Part shown: in pieces, positions 8,902 through 16,928 of the stretch | How positions within the stretch are numbered: the first letter of the stretch is position 1 | How the letters are laid out: each line of letters opens with the position of its first letter | Assembly: GCF_003812745.1 (NCBI RefSeq) | Contig: NZ_CP033831.1 | Location: 1,674,001-1,738,000 of the forward strand | DNA: 64,000 nt | Direction: 5' to 3' | From: Serratia sp. FDAARGOS_506 | GTDB taxonomy: Bacteria; Pseudomonadota; Gammaproteobacteria; Enterobacterales; Enterobacteriaceae | The notes under the pieces: model-generated | Told to the model about the DNA's origin: nothing | What the model saw: the letters and a program-made list of their open reading frames with translations, nothing else | The model's database searches: none | Made by a program: the position numbers and the translations under genes

Positions 8902-9522
8902 ATGCTGATGCTGTTTCTCACCGTAGCGCTGGTGCATCTGATTGCGTTGATGAGCCCGGGGCCGGACTTCTTTTTCGTGTCGCAAACCGCCGCCAGCCGC
9001 TCGCGCCGCGAGGCGATGATGGGCGTGGTCGGCATTTCGCTCGGCATCGTGGTGTGGGCCGGCGTGGCGTTGATGGGGCTGCATCTGATCCTGCAGAAGA
9101 TGGCCTGGTTACACCAGATCATCATGGTCGGCGGCGGCATTTACCTGTGCTGGATGGGGTGGCAACTGCTGCGTTCCGCGCGGGCGCAGCAAGCGCAGCC
9201 GGCGGCGGAGGCTCAGGTGGCGTTGCCGAAGGCCGGGCGCAGCTTTATTCGCGGCTTCCTGACCAATCTGTCCAACCCGAAGGCGGTGATCTATTTCGGC
9301 AGCGTGTTCTCGCTGTTCGTCGGTGATAGCGTCGGCGCCGGGGCGCGCTGGGGGCTGTTCTTGCTGATCGTCGCCGAGACCTTCGTCTGGTTCAGTCTGG
9401 TGGCGGTAGTGTTCGCGCTGCCGGCGATGCGCCGCGGCTACCAGCGGTTGGCCAAGTGGATCGACGGGGTGGCGGGCGTGCTGTTCACCGGCTTCGGGTT
9501 ACACCTGATCTTTACCCGCTGA
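8902..9522 (+). CDS. rhtC: LysE-family threonine exporter RhtC
   Basis: This 206-residue inner-membrane protein has about six hydrophobic segments. The LysE/RhtB family signature HLIALMSPGPDFFFV lies near the N-terminus and the conserved GFLTNLSNPKAVIYF in the middle. E. coli RhtC exports threonine. The gene starts 12 bases after recQ and is probably co-transcribed with it, as in E. coli. A rho-independent terminator follows. Confidence 0.93.
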   Translation: MLMLFLTVALVHLIALMSPGPDFFFVSQTAASRSRREAMMGVVGISLGIVVWAGVALMGLHLILQKMAWLHQIIMVGGGIYLCWMGWQLLRSARAQQAQPAAEAQVALPKAGRSFIRGFLTNLSNPKAVIYFGSVFSLFVGDSVGAGARWGLFLLIVAETFVWFSLVAVVFALPAMRRGYQRLAKWIDGVAGVLFTGFGLHLIFTR

Positions 9523-9538
9523 GCGGCAGTGACACGCC

Positions 9539-9569
9539 AAAGGCCGAGCAGCGATGCCCGGCCTTTTTT
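9539..9569 (+). terminator. Rho-independent terminator of rhtC
   Basis: AAAGGCCG pairs with CGGCCTTT across a 12-base loop, and six T residues begin at 9564. It ends the recQ-rhtC unit just before the convergent end of rhtB. Confidence 0.8.
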
Positions 9570-9570
9570 G

Positions 9571-10191
9571 TCAGGCTTTGCGGGCGGTCGCCAGCAGCCC
9601 CGCCACCAGAATGAACAGCGAGCCGAACAGCCGGTTGAGCAGCTGCATCTGGCGTGGGGTCTTCAGCCAGCCGGCGATGCGCGTTGCCAGGGTGGCGTAA
9701 CCGATCATCACCAGAATATCCACCACCACGGTGGTGACGCCGAGCACCAGGTACTGCTCGGCCTGCGGCTGATTGGGCAGGATGAACTGCGGGAACAGCG
9801 CGGCAAGAAACACGATGCTTTTCGGGTTGGTCAGGTTGACCAGTACCGCGCGGCGGAACAGGCGGCGGCGCGGCATGCTGCCCGCCAGCGCATGCAGATC
9901 CAGCGCCCCGGCGGCGCGCCACTGCTGGATGCCGAGCCACACCAGGTAAGCGGCGCCCAGCCATTTCAGCAGCTCGAACGCCAGCAGCGATTGAGAAATC
10001 AGCGCGCCGAGGCCGATGCCCACCAGCACGATGTGCGCGCTCAACCCGACCTGCAGCCCGGCGATCGACGCGGCGGCGCCGCGATAACCGTGGCTGATAC
10101 CGGTACTCATGGTGTTGATGGCGCCTGAGCCGGGGGACAGGCTGAGGATAAGCGTGGTCAGCAGATAGGTTAACCACCAGTCCAAGGTCAT
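9571..10191 (-). CDS. rhtB: Homoserine/homoserine lactone exporter RhtB
   Basis: This 206-residue LysE-family inner-membrane exporter carries [14 protein letters not shown] at the N-terminus and [22 protein letters not shown] in the centre, both characteristic of RhtB. The start is ATG 10191 ([11 protein letters not shown]), matching E. coli in position and length; the open frame upstream (to 10269) is not conserved. It is convergent with rhtC and divergent from pldB. Confidence 0.93.
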   Translation of the reverse strand: MTLDWWLTYLLTTLILSLSPGSGAINTMSTGISHGYRGAAASIAGLQVGLSAHIVLVGIGLGALISQSLLAFELLKWLGAAYLVWLGIQQWRAAGALDLHALAGSMPRRRLFRRAVLVNLTNPKSIVFLAALFPQFILPNQPQAEQYLVLGVTTVVVDILVMIGYATLATRIAGWLKTPRQMQLLNRLFGSLFILVAGLLATARKA

Positions 10192-10338
10192 GGTTCTCGG
10201 CTCCCTGAAAGTGTCGTTTTGTGCCACAATGCGCCGAGGCGGCGCCGTTTTTTGTAAGAATTGAATCACAATACGCTAGTATGATTTCTTGTGCCAGCGG
10301 TCACATTTTCCGCCGGCCCCACAGGGAAAAGGCTCTCG

Positions 10339-11382
10339 ATGACCTCGTTCACTCTCAGCTCCGATGACTGGTTAACGCGTGAAACGCAGTTCGCTGCCTT
10401 CGCCACCGGGCCGCTGCTGGACTTCTGGCGGTTGCGTGAAGAAGGTGAGTTCAGTGGCGTAGACGGCGTGCCGATCCGCTTTGTGCGCTTCCGTTCCGCG
10501 CGGCATCAGCGGGTGGTGGTGGTCAGCCCCGGCCGCATCGAAAGCTACGTGAAATACCCCGAGGTGGCCTACGATCTGTTCCACTGCGGTTACGATGTGG
10601 TGATCGTCGATCATCGCGGCCAGGGGCGCTCCGGCCGTTTACTGGCGGATACGCACCGCGGTCATGTGGTAAACTTCGCCGACTACGTGGACGATTTCGA
10701 GCAGCTTTGGCAGCGTGAGGTCGAATCGCGCGGTTATCGGCAGCGCTTCGCGCTGGCACATTCGATGGGCGGCGCGATCCTGGCGCAGTTCCTGCAGCGC
10801 CGACCGCAGGCATTCGACGCGGCGGCGTTTTGCGCGCCGATGTTTGGCATTCAGTTGCCGATGCCGGGCTGGCTGGCCGACCGTATTCTCGACTGGGTGG
10901 AGACGCGCCCGGCGATCCGCGACTACTACGCGGTGGGTACCGGCCAGTGGCGTCCGCTGCCCTATGTGGTCAACGTGTTGACCCACAGCCGCGAGCGCTA
11001 CCGGCGCAGCCTGCGCTATTACGCTGATTACCCCGAGCTGCAGGTGGGCGGGCCGACCTATCATTGGGTGCGGGAGAGCATCCGCGCCGGCCGGCAGATT
11101 ATCGCTCAGGCCGGGGAGATAACAACGCCGCTGTTGCTTTTGCAAGCCGGTGAAGAACGGGTGGTCGACAACCGTTCGCACCAGGCTTTTTGTCAGGCTC
11201 TGTCAGACGCGGGGCGCCCTTGCGAAGGGGGGCTCCCGTTGGTTATCAACGGCGCACGCCATGAGATCCTGTTCGAGCGGGACGCGATGCGCGCCGAAGC
11301 ACTGAACGCAATCCTGCGCTTCTTTGCTCAACACTTAGGCGGCGGGCTGCCGCCGACAACTCCATCAGAGGTTAGAACATAA
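10339..11382 (+). CDS. pldB: Lysophospholipase L2 (PldB)
   Basis: This 347-residue alpha/beta hydrolase has the oxyanion region VVSPGRIESYVKY, the nucleophile elbow LAHSMGGAI (Ser near residue 140), a later Asp in ERVVDNRSHQ and the His in INGARHEILFER. PldB hydrolyses lysophospholipids at the inner membrane. The start is ATG 10339 (MTSFTLSSDDW), preceded by GGGAAAAGG; upstream in-frame codons are not conserved. The yigL start follows by 4 bases, giving a two-gene unit. pldB is kept although pldA, its partner in phospholipid turnover, is absent from this locus. Confidence 0.93.
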   Translation: MTSFTLSSDDWLTRETQFAAFATGPLLDFWRLREEGEFSGVDGVPIRFVRFRSARHQRVVVVSPGRIESYVKYPEVAYDLFHCGYDVVIVDHRGQGRSGRLLADTHRGHVVNFADYVDDFEQLWQREVESRGYRQRFALAHSMGGAILAQFLQRRPQAFDAAAFCAPMFGIQLPMPGWLADRILDWVETRPAIRDYYAVGTGQWRPLPYVVNVLTHSRERYRRSLRYYADYPELQVGGPTYHWVRESIRAGRQIIAQAGEITTPLLLLQAGEERVVDNRSHQAFCQALSDAGRPCEGGLPLVINGARHEILFERDAMRAEALNAILRFFAQHLGGGLPPTTPSEVRT

Positions 11383-11386
11383 CGCT

Positions 11387-12184
11387 ATGTATCACGTCGT
11401 CGCTTCCGATTTAGATGGCACGCTGCTGTCTCCCGACCATACCCTGTCGCCGTACGCCAAAGAAACGCTGAAGTTGCTGACCCAGCGCGGCGTGCATTTC
11501 GTGTTCGCCACCGGCCGTCACCATATCGACGTGGCGCAGATCCGCGACAGCCTGGAGATCAGCGCCTTTATGATCACCTCCAACGGCGCGCGGGTGCACA
11601 ACACCGCCGGCGAGTTGATTTTCAGCCACAACCTGGACGGGGATATCGCCCGCGATCTGTACGGCATGCTGCACGACGATCCGGAGATCACCACCAACGT
11701 CTACCGTAACGATGACTGGTTCATCAACCGCGAAAGCCCGGAACAGGAAGAGTTCTTCCAGGAGTCGGTGTTCAAATACCAGCTGTTCGAGCCGGGCCTG
11801 CTGGAAACCGACGGCGTCTGTAAGGTTTACTTCACCTGTGAAGACCATGAGCGGTTGCTGCAGGTGGAAGACGCCATCAACGCGCGCTGGGGCGATCGGG
11901 TCAACGTCAGCTTCTCGTTCCCGACCTGCCTGGAAGTGATGGCGGGTGGCGTGTCGAAAGGGCATGCGCTGGAAGAAGTGGCCAAGATCATCGGCTATAC
12001 GCTGCAAGAGTGCATTGCCTTCGGCGACGGCATGAACGATCTGGAGATGCTGTCGATGGCCGGCAAGGGCTGCATCATGCGCGACGCGCATCAGCGCCTG
12101 AAGGATATGCTGCCGGAGCTGGAAGTGATCGGCTCCAACGTCGATAACGCGGTGCCGCACTACCTGCGCAAGATGTTTCTCTGA
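11387..12184 (+). CDS. yigL: HAD (Cof-type) sugar/pyridoxal phosphatase YigL
   Basis: This 265-residue member of the Cof subfamily of HAD phosphatases has motif I VASDLDGTLLSPDH, a large type-IIB cap domain, and the C-terminal motif ECIAFGDGMNDLEMLSMAG. E. coli YigL acts on sugar phosphates and helps recovery from glucose-phosphate stress. It starts 4 bases after pldB and is the last gene of the collinear E. coli-like segment. In E. coli yigM would come next, but here it is about 38 kb away. Confidence 0.92.
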   Translation: MYHVVASDLDGTLLSPDHTLSPYAKETLKLLTQRGVHFVFATGRHHIDVAQIRDSLEISAFMITSNGARVHNTAGELIFSHNLDGDIARDLYGMLHDDPEITTNVYRNDDWFINRESPEQEEFFQESVFKYQLFEPGLLETDGVCKVYFTCEDHERLLQVEDAINARWGDRVNVSFSFPTCLEVMAGGVSKGHALEEVAKIIGYTLQECIAFGDGMNDLEMLSMAGKGCIMRDAHQRLKDMLPELEVIGSNVDNAVPHYLRKMFL

Positions 12185-12212
12185 AATAACCAGGCCGTTT
12201 TTCTTAAATAAC

Positions 12213-12234
12213 AAGGGCGCCTCGCGGCGCCCTT
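12213..12234. terminator. Palindromic hairpin, copy 1
   Basis: A perfect 9-bp inverted repeat, AAGGGCGCC with GGCGCCCTT, encloses a TCGC tetraloop. It lies 29 bases after yigL. An identical 22-base copy is at 12374-12395. The T tract is weak. Confidence 0.6.
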
Positions 12235-12296
12235 AAAGTCAATGATAAACCGGATGACGTTGCCGAGCTTACAGAGGGCAATGTCTAAAAAACAAG

Positions 12297-12318
12297 GAAA
12301 ATCAATTTATTGATTTTC
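12297..12318. repeat. AT-rich inverted repeat
   Basis: GAAAATCAA pairs perfectly with TTGATTTTC around a 4-base loop, inside the yigL-glpQ gap between the two copies of the GC-rich hairpin. Confidence 0.5.
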
Positions 12319-12330
12319 GACTGATATCCA

Positions 12331-12363
12331 CAAAGGAGGAAAAACCACGTTTTTCCTCCTTTG
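12331..12363 (+). terminator. Strong 14-bp-stem terminator between yigL and glpQ
   Basis: CAAAGGAGGAAAAA is perfectly complementary to TTTTTCCTCCTTTG, separated by five bases. The stem has A and T runs on both sides, so it could stop transcripts from either direction. It is the strongest hairpin in the yigL-glpQ gap (12185-12399). Confidence 0.65.
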
Positions 12364-12373
12364 TCAGCAATCC

Positions 12374-12395
12374 AAGGGCGCCTCGCGGCGCCCTT
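12374..12395. terminator. Palindromic hairpin, copy 2 (glpQ side)
   Basis: This is identical to the 22-base palindrome at 12213-12234. It lies 5 bases beyond the glpQ stop on the minus strand, where it would act as the glpQ terminator. Confidence 0.6.
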
Positions 12396-12399
12396 GTTA

Positions 12400-13479
12400 T
12401 TACTTGTGCTGGCCCTGCTTCTGCAGGAACTGCACGCCCTTGTCCGGGAAGTCGGTGAATACGCCATCGACGCCGGCCTGGTTGTAAATCACGTCATACA
12501 GCTGGTTCACGTCGGTCACGTACTTCGGCAGCGCATCGGCGCGGATGGTGAACGGATGCACCGCCAGCTTGCTGGCGTGCGCTTCTTTCACCATGTCGGT
12601 CAGCACGATGTGGCCCGGCTTGGATTTATCTGCCACCACCAGCATGTGGTAGTCCGGCCCGATGCCGTCGGCATACTGAGCGATTTTCTTCATCGCGCCC
12701 GGCTTGAACATCCAATCGTAGTCGTATTCTACCCACTTGCCGTCGGCTTTCTGCTCGTAGGTTTCCTGCCAGTCGTTATAGGCGATCAGCTGCACCAGTT
12801 TCAGGTCCATGCCCAGCTTCGGCTCCAGCTCGTTCTTGATGCGTTTGAGCTCGTTGGCGTCGAAGCATTGCAGGTAGACGTTATCGTTCTTGCCGGTGTA
12901 ACCGTATTGCTTGAGCACCGCCAGCACTTTGCTGGAGATGTCTTTGCCTTCCTGCTTGTGGAACCACGGCGCCTTGATTTCAGGGTAGATGCCGATGTTT
13001 TTGCCGGTCGAATGGTTCAGACCCTGCACGAACTCGATCTCTTCCTGGAAAGTGTGCACGCGGAAGTCGGATTTGCCCATCGGGAAGCGGCCAGGGTAAC
13101 CCTGTACCTTCTTGCCGTTTTCGATTTCAAAGCCTTCGGTGAACTTCAGCGATTTGATTTCCGCCAGCGTAAAGTCGATGGCGTAGTAGCGGCCGTCTTT
13201 GCGCGCGCGGTCCGGGAAGCGTTCGGCGACGTCGGTGACGCGGTCGAGGTAGTGGTCATGCAGCACCACCAGCTCGTTATCCTTGGTCATCACCAGATCT
13301 TGTTCAAGGTAATCGGCACCCTGTGCGTAGGCCATCGCCTTCGCCGGCAGAGTGTGTTCCGGCAGGTAGCCGCTGGCGCCGCGGTGGGCGATCACCACTT
13401 TGTCCGCCGCCTGCGCGGCGCTGACCATTGAGGTGGCGAGAATGATCCCTGTCAGCAGGGCTTTGACTTGAGTCCGCAT
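12400..13479 (-). CDS. glpQ: Periplasmic glycerophosphodiester phosphodiesterase GlpQ
   Basis: This 359-residue protein has a signal peptide (MRTQVKALLTGIILATSM then SAAQAA). The GDPD TIM-barrel motifs are VVIAHRGASGYLPEHT (catalytic His), DYLEQDLVMTKDNELVVLHDH (metal ligands and second His) and IYPEIKAPW. It cleaves glycerophosphodiesters to glycerol-3-phosphate plus alcohol in the periplasm, feeding GlpT encoded immediately upstream. A hairpin lies between glpT and glpQ. A cytosolic counterpart, ugpQ, is found in the same window. Confidence 0.95.
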   Translation of the reverse strand: MRTQVKALLTGIILATSMVSAAQAADKVVIAHRGASGYLPEHTLPAKAMAYAQGADYLEQDLVMTKDNELVVLHDHYLDRVTDVAERFPDRARKDGRYYAIDFTLAEIKSLKFTEGFEIENGKKVQGYPGRFPMGKSDFRVHTFQEEIEFVQGLNHSTGKNIGIYPEIKAPWFHKQEGKDISSKVLAVLKQYGYTGKNDNVYLQCFDANELKRIKNELEPKLGMDLKLVQLIAYNDWQETYEQKADGKWVEYDYDWMFKPGAMKKIAQYADGIGPDYHMLVVADKSKPGHIVLTDMVKEAHASKLAVHPFTIRADALPKYVTDVNQLYDVIYNQAGVDGVFTDFPDKGVQFLQKQGQHK

Positions 13480-13515
13480 TCCGTTTTCTCCGTGTTGTTG
13501 GGGGCAGGGTAGTAA

Positions 13516-13536
13516 AAAGGCCGCAGGGCGGCCTTT
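13516..13536 (-). terminator. Intercistronic terminator between glpT and glpQ
   Basis: AAAGGCCGC and GCGGCCTTT form a 9-bp stem with a 3-base loop. On the minus strand five T residues follow, so part of the glpT transcripts would stop here, lowering glpQ expression. Confidence 0.6.
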
Positions 13537-13561
13537 AAATCATGCAAAAGTCGTGTGACGC

Positions 13562-14914
13562 TTAACCGCGCTTGGCGGCGATTTCCGCGTGGTGTTTCTT
13601 TTCGTTCAGCATGGTCAGCAGCAGCAGGATAACCGCCAGCACGCCGCCGCCGATCATCACCATGAAGCCGCCGTCCCAACCGAAGAAGTCCACGGTGTAG
13701 CCGACGATGGCGCTGGCCGCGACCGAGCCGCCCAGGTAGCCGAACAGGCCGGTGAAGCCCGCGGCGGTGCCGGCGGCTTTCTTCGGCGCCAGCTCCAGCG
13801 CGTGCAGGCCGATCAGCATCACCGGGCCGTAGATCAGGAAGCCGATGACCAGCATACAGATCATGTCCACGGTCGGGTTGCCGGCCGGGTTCATCCAGAA
13901 CACCACGGTGGCGATGGTTACCAGCGTCATGAAGAACACGCCGGTGGCGCCGCGGTTGCCTTTGAACACTTTGTCCGACATCCAGCCGCACAGCAGGGTG
14001 CCCGGGATACCGGCGTATTCATACAGGAAGTAAGCCCAGGAAGACTTGTCCAGCGCGAAGTGTTTCACTTCTTTCAGGTAGGTCGGCGACCAGTCCAGAA
14101 TGCCGTAACGCAGCAGATAGACGAACACGTTGGCGACCGCGATGTACCACAGCAGCTTGTTCGGCAGAATGTACTGCATGAAGATCTGCTTGGCGGTCAG
14201 CTCTTCTTCGTCTTTTTCGCTGTAGTCGTCCGGATAGTCGTTTTTGTACTCTTCAATCGGCGGCAGGCCGCAGGATTGCGGGGTGTCGCGCATCAGGGCG
14301 AAGGCGATCAGGGCCACCAGGATGGCGCCGAAGGCCGGCATGTACAGCGCCGCGTGCCAGTCGTTGAACCAGGCCATGCCCAGCAGGAACAGCAGCGGCG
14401 GCAGGCCGCCACCCACGTTGTGGGCGCAGTTCCAGATGGAGACGATGCCGCCGCGTTCTTTCTGCGACCACCAGTGCACCATGGTGCGGCCGCACGGCGG
14501 CCAACCCATGCCCTGGAACCAGCCGCACAGGAACAGCAGGACGAACATGATGGCGATGCTGGAGGTCGCCCACGGCACGAAGCCCATGAACAACATCACC
14601 GCCGCCGCCAGGATCAGGCCGGCAGGCAGGAACACTCGCGGGTTGGAACGGTCGGAGACCGAACCCATGATGAATTTGGAGAAGCCGTAGGCGATGGAAA
14701 TGCCCGACAGCGCGAAGCCGAGGTCACCGCGGCTGAAGCCTTGTTCGATCAGGTAAGGCATGGCCAGGGTGAAGTTCTTACGCACCAGATAGTAAGCGGC
14801 GTAACCGAAGAAGATCCCCAGGAAAATTTGCCAGCGTAGCTTACGGTAGAGCGGGTCTACCTTATCGCTCGGCACACGGGCGATGTGTGCGGCCGGCTTA
14901 AAAATACTCAACAT
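13562..14914 (-). CDS. glpT: Glycerol-3-phosphate:phosphate antiporter GlpT
   Basis: This 450-residue major-facilitator protein of the organophosphate:Pi antiporter family has twelve predicted helices. The conserved N-terminal segment is [20 protein letters not shown] with the substrate-site Arg region. [20 protein letters not shown] and the second-half [13 protein letters not shown] are further landmarks. It imports G3P released by GlpQ, the next gene downstream. It is divergent from glpABC across a 364-base control region. Confidence 0.96.
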   Translation of the reverse strand: MLSIFKPAAHIARVPSDKVDPLYRKLRWQIFLGIFFGYAAYYLVRKNFTLAMPYLIEQGFSRGDLGFALSGISIAYGFSKFIMGSVSDRSNPRVFLPAGLILAAAVMLFMGFVPWATSSIAIMFVLLFLCGWFQGMGWPPCGRTMVHWWSQKERGGIVSIWNCAHNVGGGLPPLLFLLGMAWFNDWHAALYMPAFGAILVALIAFALMRDTPQSCGLPPIEEYKNDYPDDYSEKDEEELTAKQIFMQYILPNKLLWYIAVANVFVYLLRYGILDWSPTYLKEVKHFALDKSSWAYFLYEYAGIPGTLLCGWMSDKVFKGNRGATGVFFMTLVTIATVVFWMNPAGNPTVDMICMLVIGFLIYGPVMLIGLHALELAPKKAAGTAAGFTGLFGYLGGSVAASAIVGYTVDFFGWDGGFMVMIGGGVLAVILLLLTMLNEKKHHAEIAAKRG

Positions 14915-15002
14915 GAGCGCCTCCGATGGCTTTATCTGTTATCACATCAATATGACCTTTTACGTTCATTTGATGATTGAGCGGATATCGAATGTGGTGT
15001 TT

Positions 15003-15022
15003 TTGTGTTCCATAACGAGCGC
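15003..15022. promoter_or_regulatory. GlpR-like operator
   Basis: TTGTGTTCCATAACGAGCGC resembles the GlpR operator core (TTCGWTAWCGAAC), best over TGTTCCATAACGAG. It lies about 90 bases upstream of glpT on its strand. A further half-site, TATGTTCGTT, is near 15195. Matches are imperfect and were read by eye. Confidence 0.4.
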
Positions 15023-15143
15023 CATTGTCATCAAATACGCCTGGTGTCGCTGTGACGAATGGCGCAATTGTTACACTTTCATGAAACCACGGCGGATTTT
15101 GAGCGATTCGTTAACGTTATGAAATAGAAAAACGTCCAAAAAT

Positions 15144-15159
15144 CGTGATTATGATCACA
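15144..15159. promoter_or_regulatory. CRP site in the glpTQ-glpABC control region
   Basis: CGTGATTATGATCACA matches the CRP consensus TGTGA-N6-TCACA with one mismatch. It sits near the middle of the divergent region, consistent with catabolite control of the glp operons. Confidence 0.65.
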
Positions 15160-15204
15160 TTGATGGTTTTTTGTGGACATTTTTATTTCGTTTTATGTTC
15201 GTTC

Positions 15205-15218
15205 TTGTTCCTTATCAA
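15205..15218 (+). promoter_or_regulatory. FNR box upstream of glpABC
   Basis: TTGTTCCTTATCAA matches the FNR consensus TTGAT-N4-ATCAA at nine of ten positions. Its centre lies 67.5 bases before the glpA ATG. GlpABC is the anaerobic G3P dehydrogenase and is FNR-activated in E. coli, so the site fits. Confidence 0.6.
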
Positions 15219-15278
15219 ACAAAGACCCTAATAACCGTGGCTCAATAGGCTCATAACTACCGATCCTGAGGGAGCGAC

Positions 15279-16928
15279 ATGAGCAGCTATTTTGACGGCG
15301 GCGAAACGGATGTGATCATCATCGGCGGCGGCGCCACCGGCGCAGGCATCGCCCGCGACTGCGCGCGGCGCGGCTTGCGCTGCATCTTGCTGGAGCGCCA
15401 CGACATCGCCACCGGCGCCACCGGCCGCAATCACGGTTTGCTGCACAGCGGCGCGCGCTATGCGGTGACCGACGGTGAGTCGGCACGCGAGTGCATCGAA
15501 GAGAACCGTATCCTGAAACGCATCGCCCACCACTGCATCGAGCGCACCGACGGGCTGTTCATCACCTTGCCGCAAGACTCGCTGGACTATCAGCAGCAGT
15601 TTATCGCCGCCTGCCGCCAGGCCGGCATCGATGCTGAAGCGATCGACCCGCAGCTGGCGCTGCGCCTCGAACCGGCGGCCAACCCGGCGCTGATCGGCGC
15701 GGTGCGGGTGCCGGACGGCACCGTCGATCCCTTCCGGCTGACCGCCGCCAACATGCTGGACGCGCGCGAGCACGGCGCGCAGATCCTGACCTACCATCAG
15801 GTGGTGGGGTTGCTGCGCAGCGGCGACCGGGTGACGGGCGTGCGCGTTTACGACCATCAGAATCAGCGGCGTTATGAGCTGCATGCGCCGGTGGTGGTCA
15901 ACGCCGCCGGCATCTGGGGCCAGCAGATCGCCGAATACGCCGACTTGCGCATCCGCATGTTCCCGGCCAAAGGGGCGCTGCTGATCCTCGGCCATCGCAT
16001 CAACAACATGGTAATCAACCGCTGTCGCAAACCGGCGGATGCCGACATCCTGGTGCCGGGCGACACCATTTCGCTGATCGGCACCACCTCGACCCATATC
16101 GATTACGACCAAATTGACAACATGCTGGTGACGCCGCAAGAGGTGGACATTCTGATCCGCGAGGGAGCGCTGCTGGCGCCGACCCTGGCGCAGACCCGCA
16201 TTCTGCGCGCCTATGCCGGGGTGCGGCCGCTGGTGGCCAGCGACGACGATCCTAGCGGGCGCAACGTCAGCCGCGGCATCGTGCTGCTCGATCACGCCAG
16301 CCGCGACGGGCTGGAAGGGTTTATCACCATCACCGGCGGCAAGTTGATGACCTACCGCCTGATGGCTGAGTGGGCTACCGACAAGGTATGCGAAAAGCTC
16401 GGTGTAAACCGCCCGTGCACCACTGCGCAGGACGCGTTGCCCGGATCCCGCCAGTCGGCGGAGGAAACGGTGCGCAGCGTGGTTTCTCTGCCCGCCAGCA
16501 TTCGCGGCTCGGCAATTTACCGCCACGGCGATCGCGCCAGCCAGGTGCCGACGGCCGATCGGCTCGACACCAGCCTGGTGTGCGAATGCGAAGCGGTGAC
16601 CGCCGGGGAAGTGCGTTATGCGGTCAATTCGCTGACCGTCAACAATCTGGTGGATCTGCGCCGCCGCACCCGCGTCGGCATGGGCACCTGCCAGGGAGAA
16701 CTCTGCGCCTGCCGCGCCGCCGGGTTGTTGACGCGCTTTAAGGTCAGCACGCCGCAGCAATCCATCGCGCAGTTGTCGCAGTTCCTCAACGAACGGTGGA
16801 AAGGCGTACGGCCGATCGCCTGGGGTGATGCGCTGCGCGAGAGCGAATTTACCAGCTGGGTTTACCAAGGGTTGTGCGGGCTTGAAGCCCGGGCCGACAA
16901 GGAGCAGGAGGCGGATGATGCGATTTGA
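15279..16928 (+). CDS. glpA: Anaerobic glycerol-3-phosphate dehydrogenase, subunit A
   Basis: This 549-residue flavoprotein oxidises G3P to dihydroxyacetone phosphate under anaerobic conditions, passing electrons through GlpB and GlpC to menaquinone. The N-terminal FAD-binding motif is VIIIGGGATGAGIARDCARR, followed by NHGLLHSGARYA. The C-terminal BFD-like [2Fe-2S] region has LVCECEAVTAGE and GMGTCQGELCACRAAG, supplying the cysteines that separate GlpA from GlpD. A GAGGGAG ribosome site precedes ATG 15279. It overlaps glpB by 11 bases. Confidence 0.96.
   Translation: MSSYFDGGETDVIIIGGGATGAGIARDCARRGLRCILLERHDIATGATGRNHGLLHSGARYAVTDGESARECIEENRILKRIAHHCIERTDGLFITLPQDSLDYQQQFIAACRQAGIDAEAIDPQLALRLEPAANPALIGAVRVPDGTVDPFRLTAANMLDAREHGAQILTYHQVVGLLRSGDRVTGVRVYDHQNQRRYELHAPVVVNAAGIWGQQIAEYADLRIRMFPAKGALLILGHRINNMVINRCRKPADADILVPGDTISLIGTTSTHIDYDQIDNMLVTPQEVDILIREGALLAPTLAQTRILRAYAGVRPLVASDDDPSGRNVSRGIVLLDHASRDGLEGFITITGGKLMTYRLMAEWATDKVCEKLGVNRPCTTAQDALPGSRQSAEETVRSVVSLPASIRGSAIYRHGDRASQVPTADRLDTSLVCECEAVTAGEVRYAVNSLTVNNLVDLRRRTRVGMGTCQGELCACRAAGLLTRFKVSTPQQSIAQLSQFLNERWKGVRPIAWGDALRESEFTSWVYQGLCGLEARADKEQEADDAI

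Noticed and set aside
7186-9084. 632-codon minus-strand frame across recQ and rhtC
   Set aside because: Its His/Gln/Arg-rich translation is typical of an antisense shadow; both sense genes are well supported.
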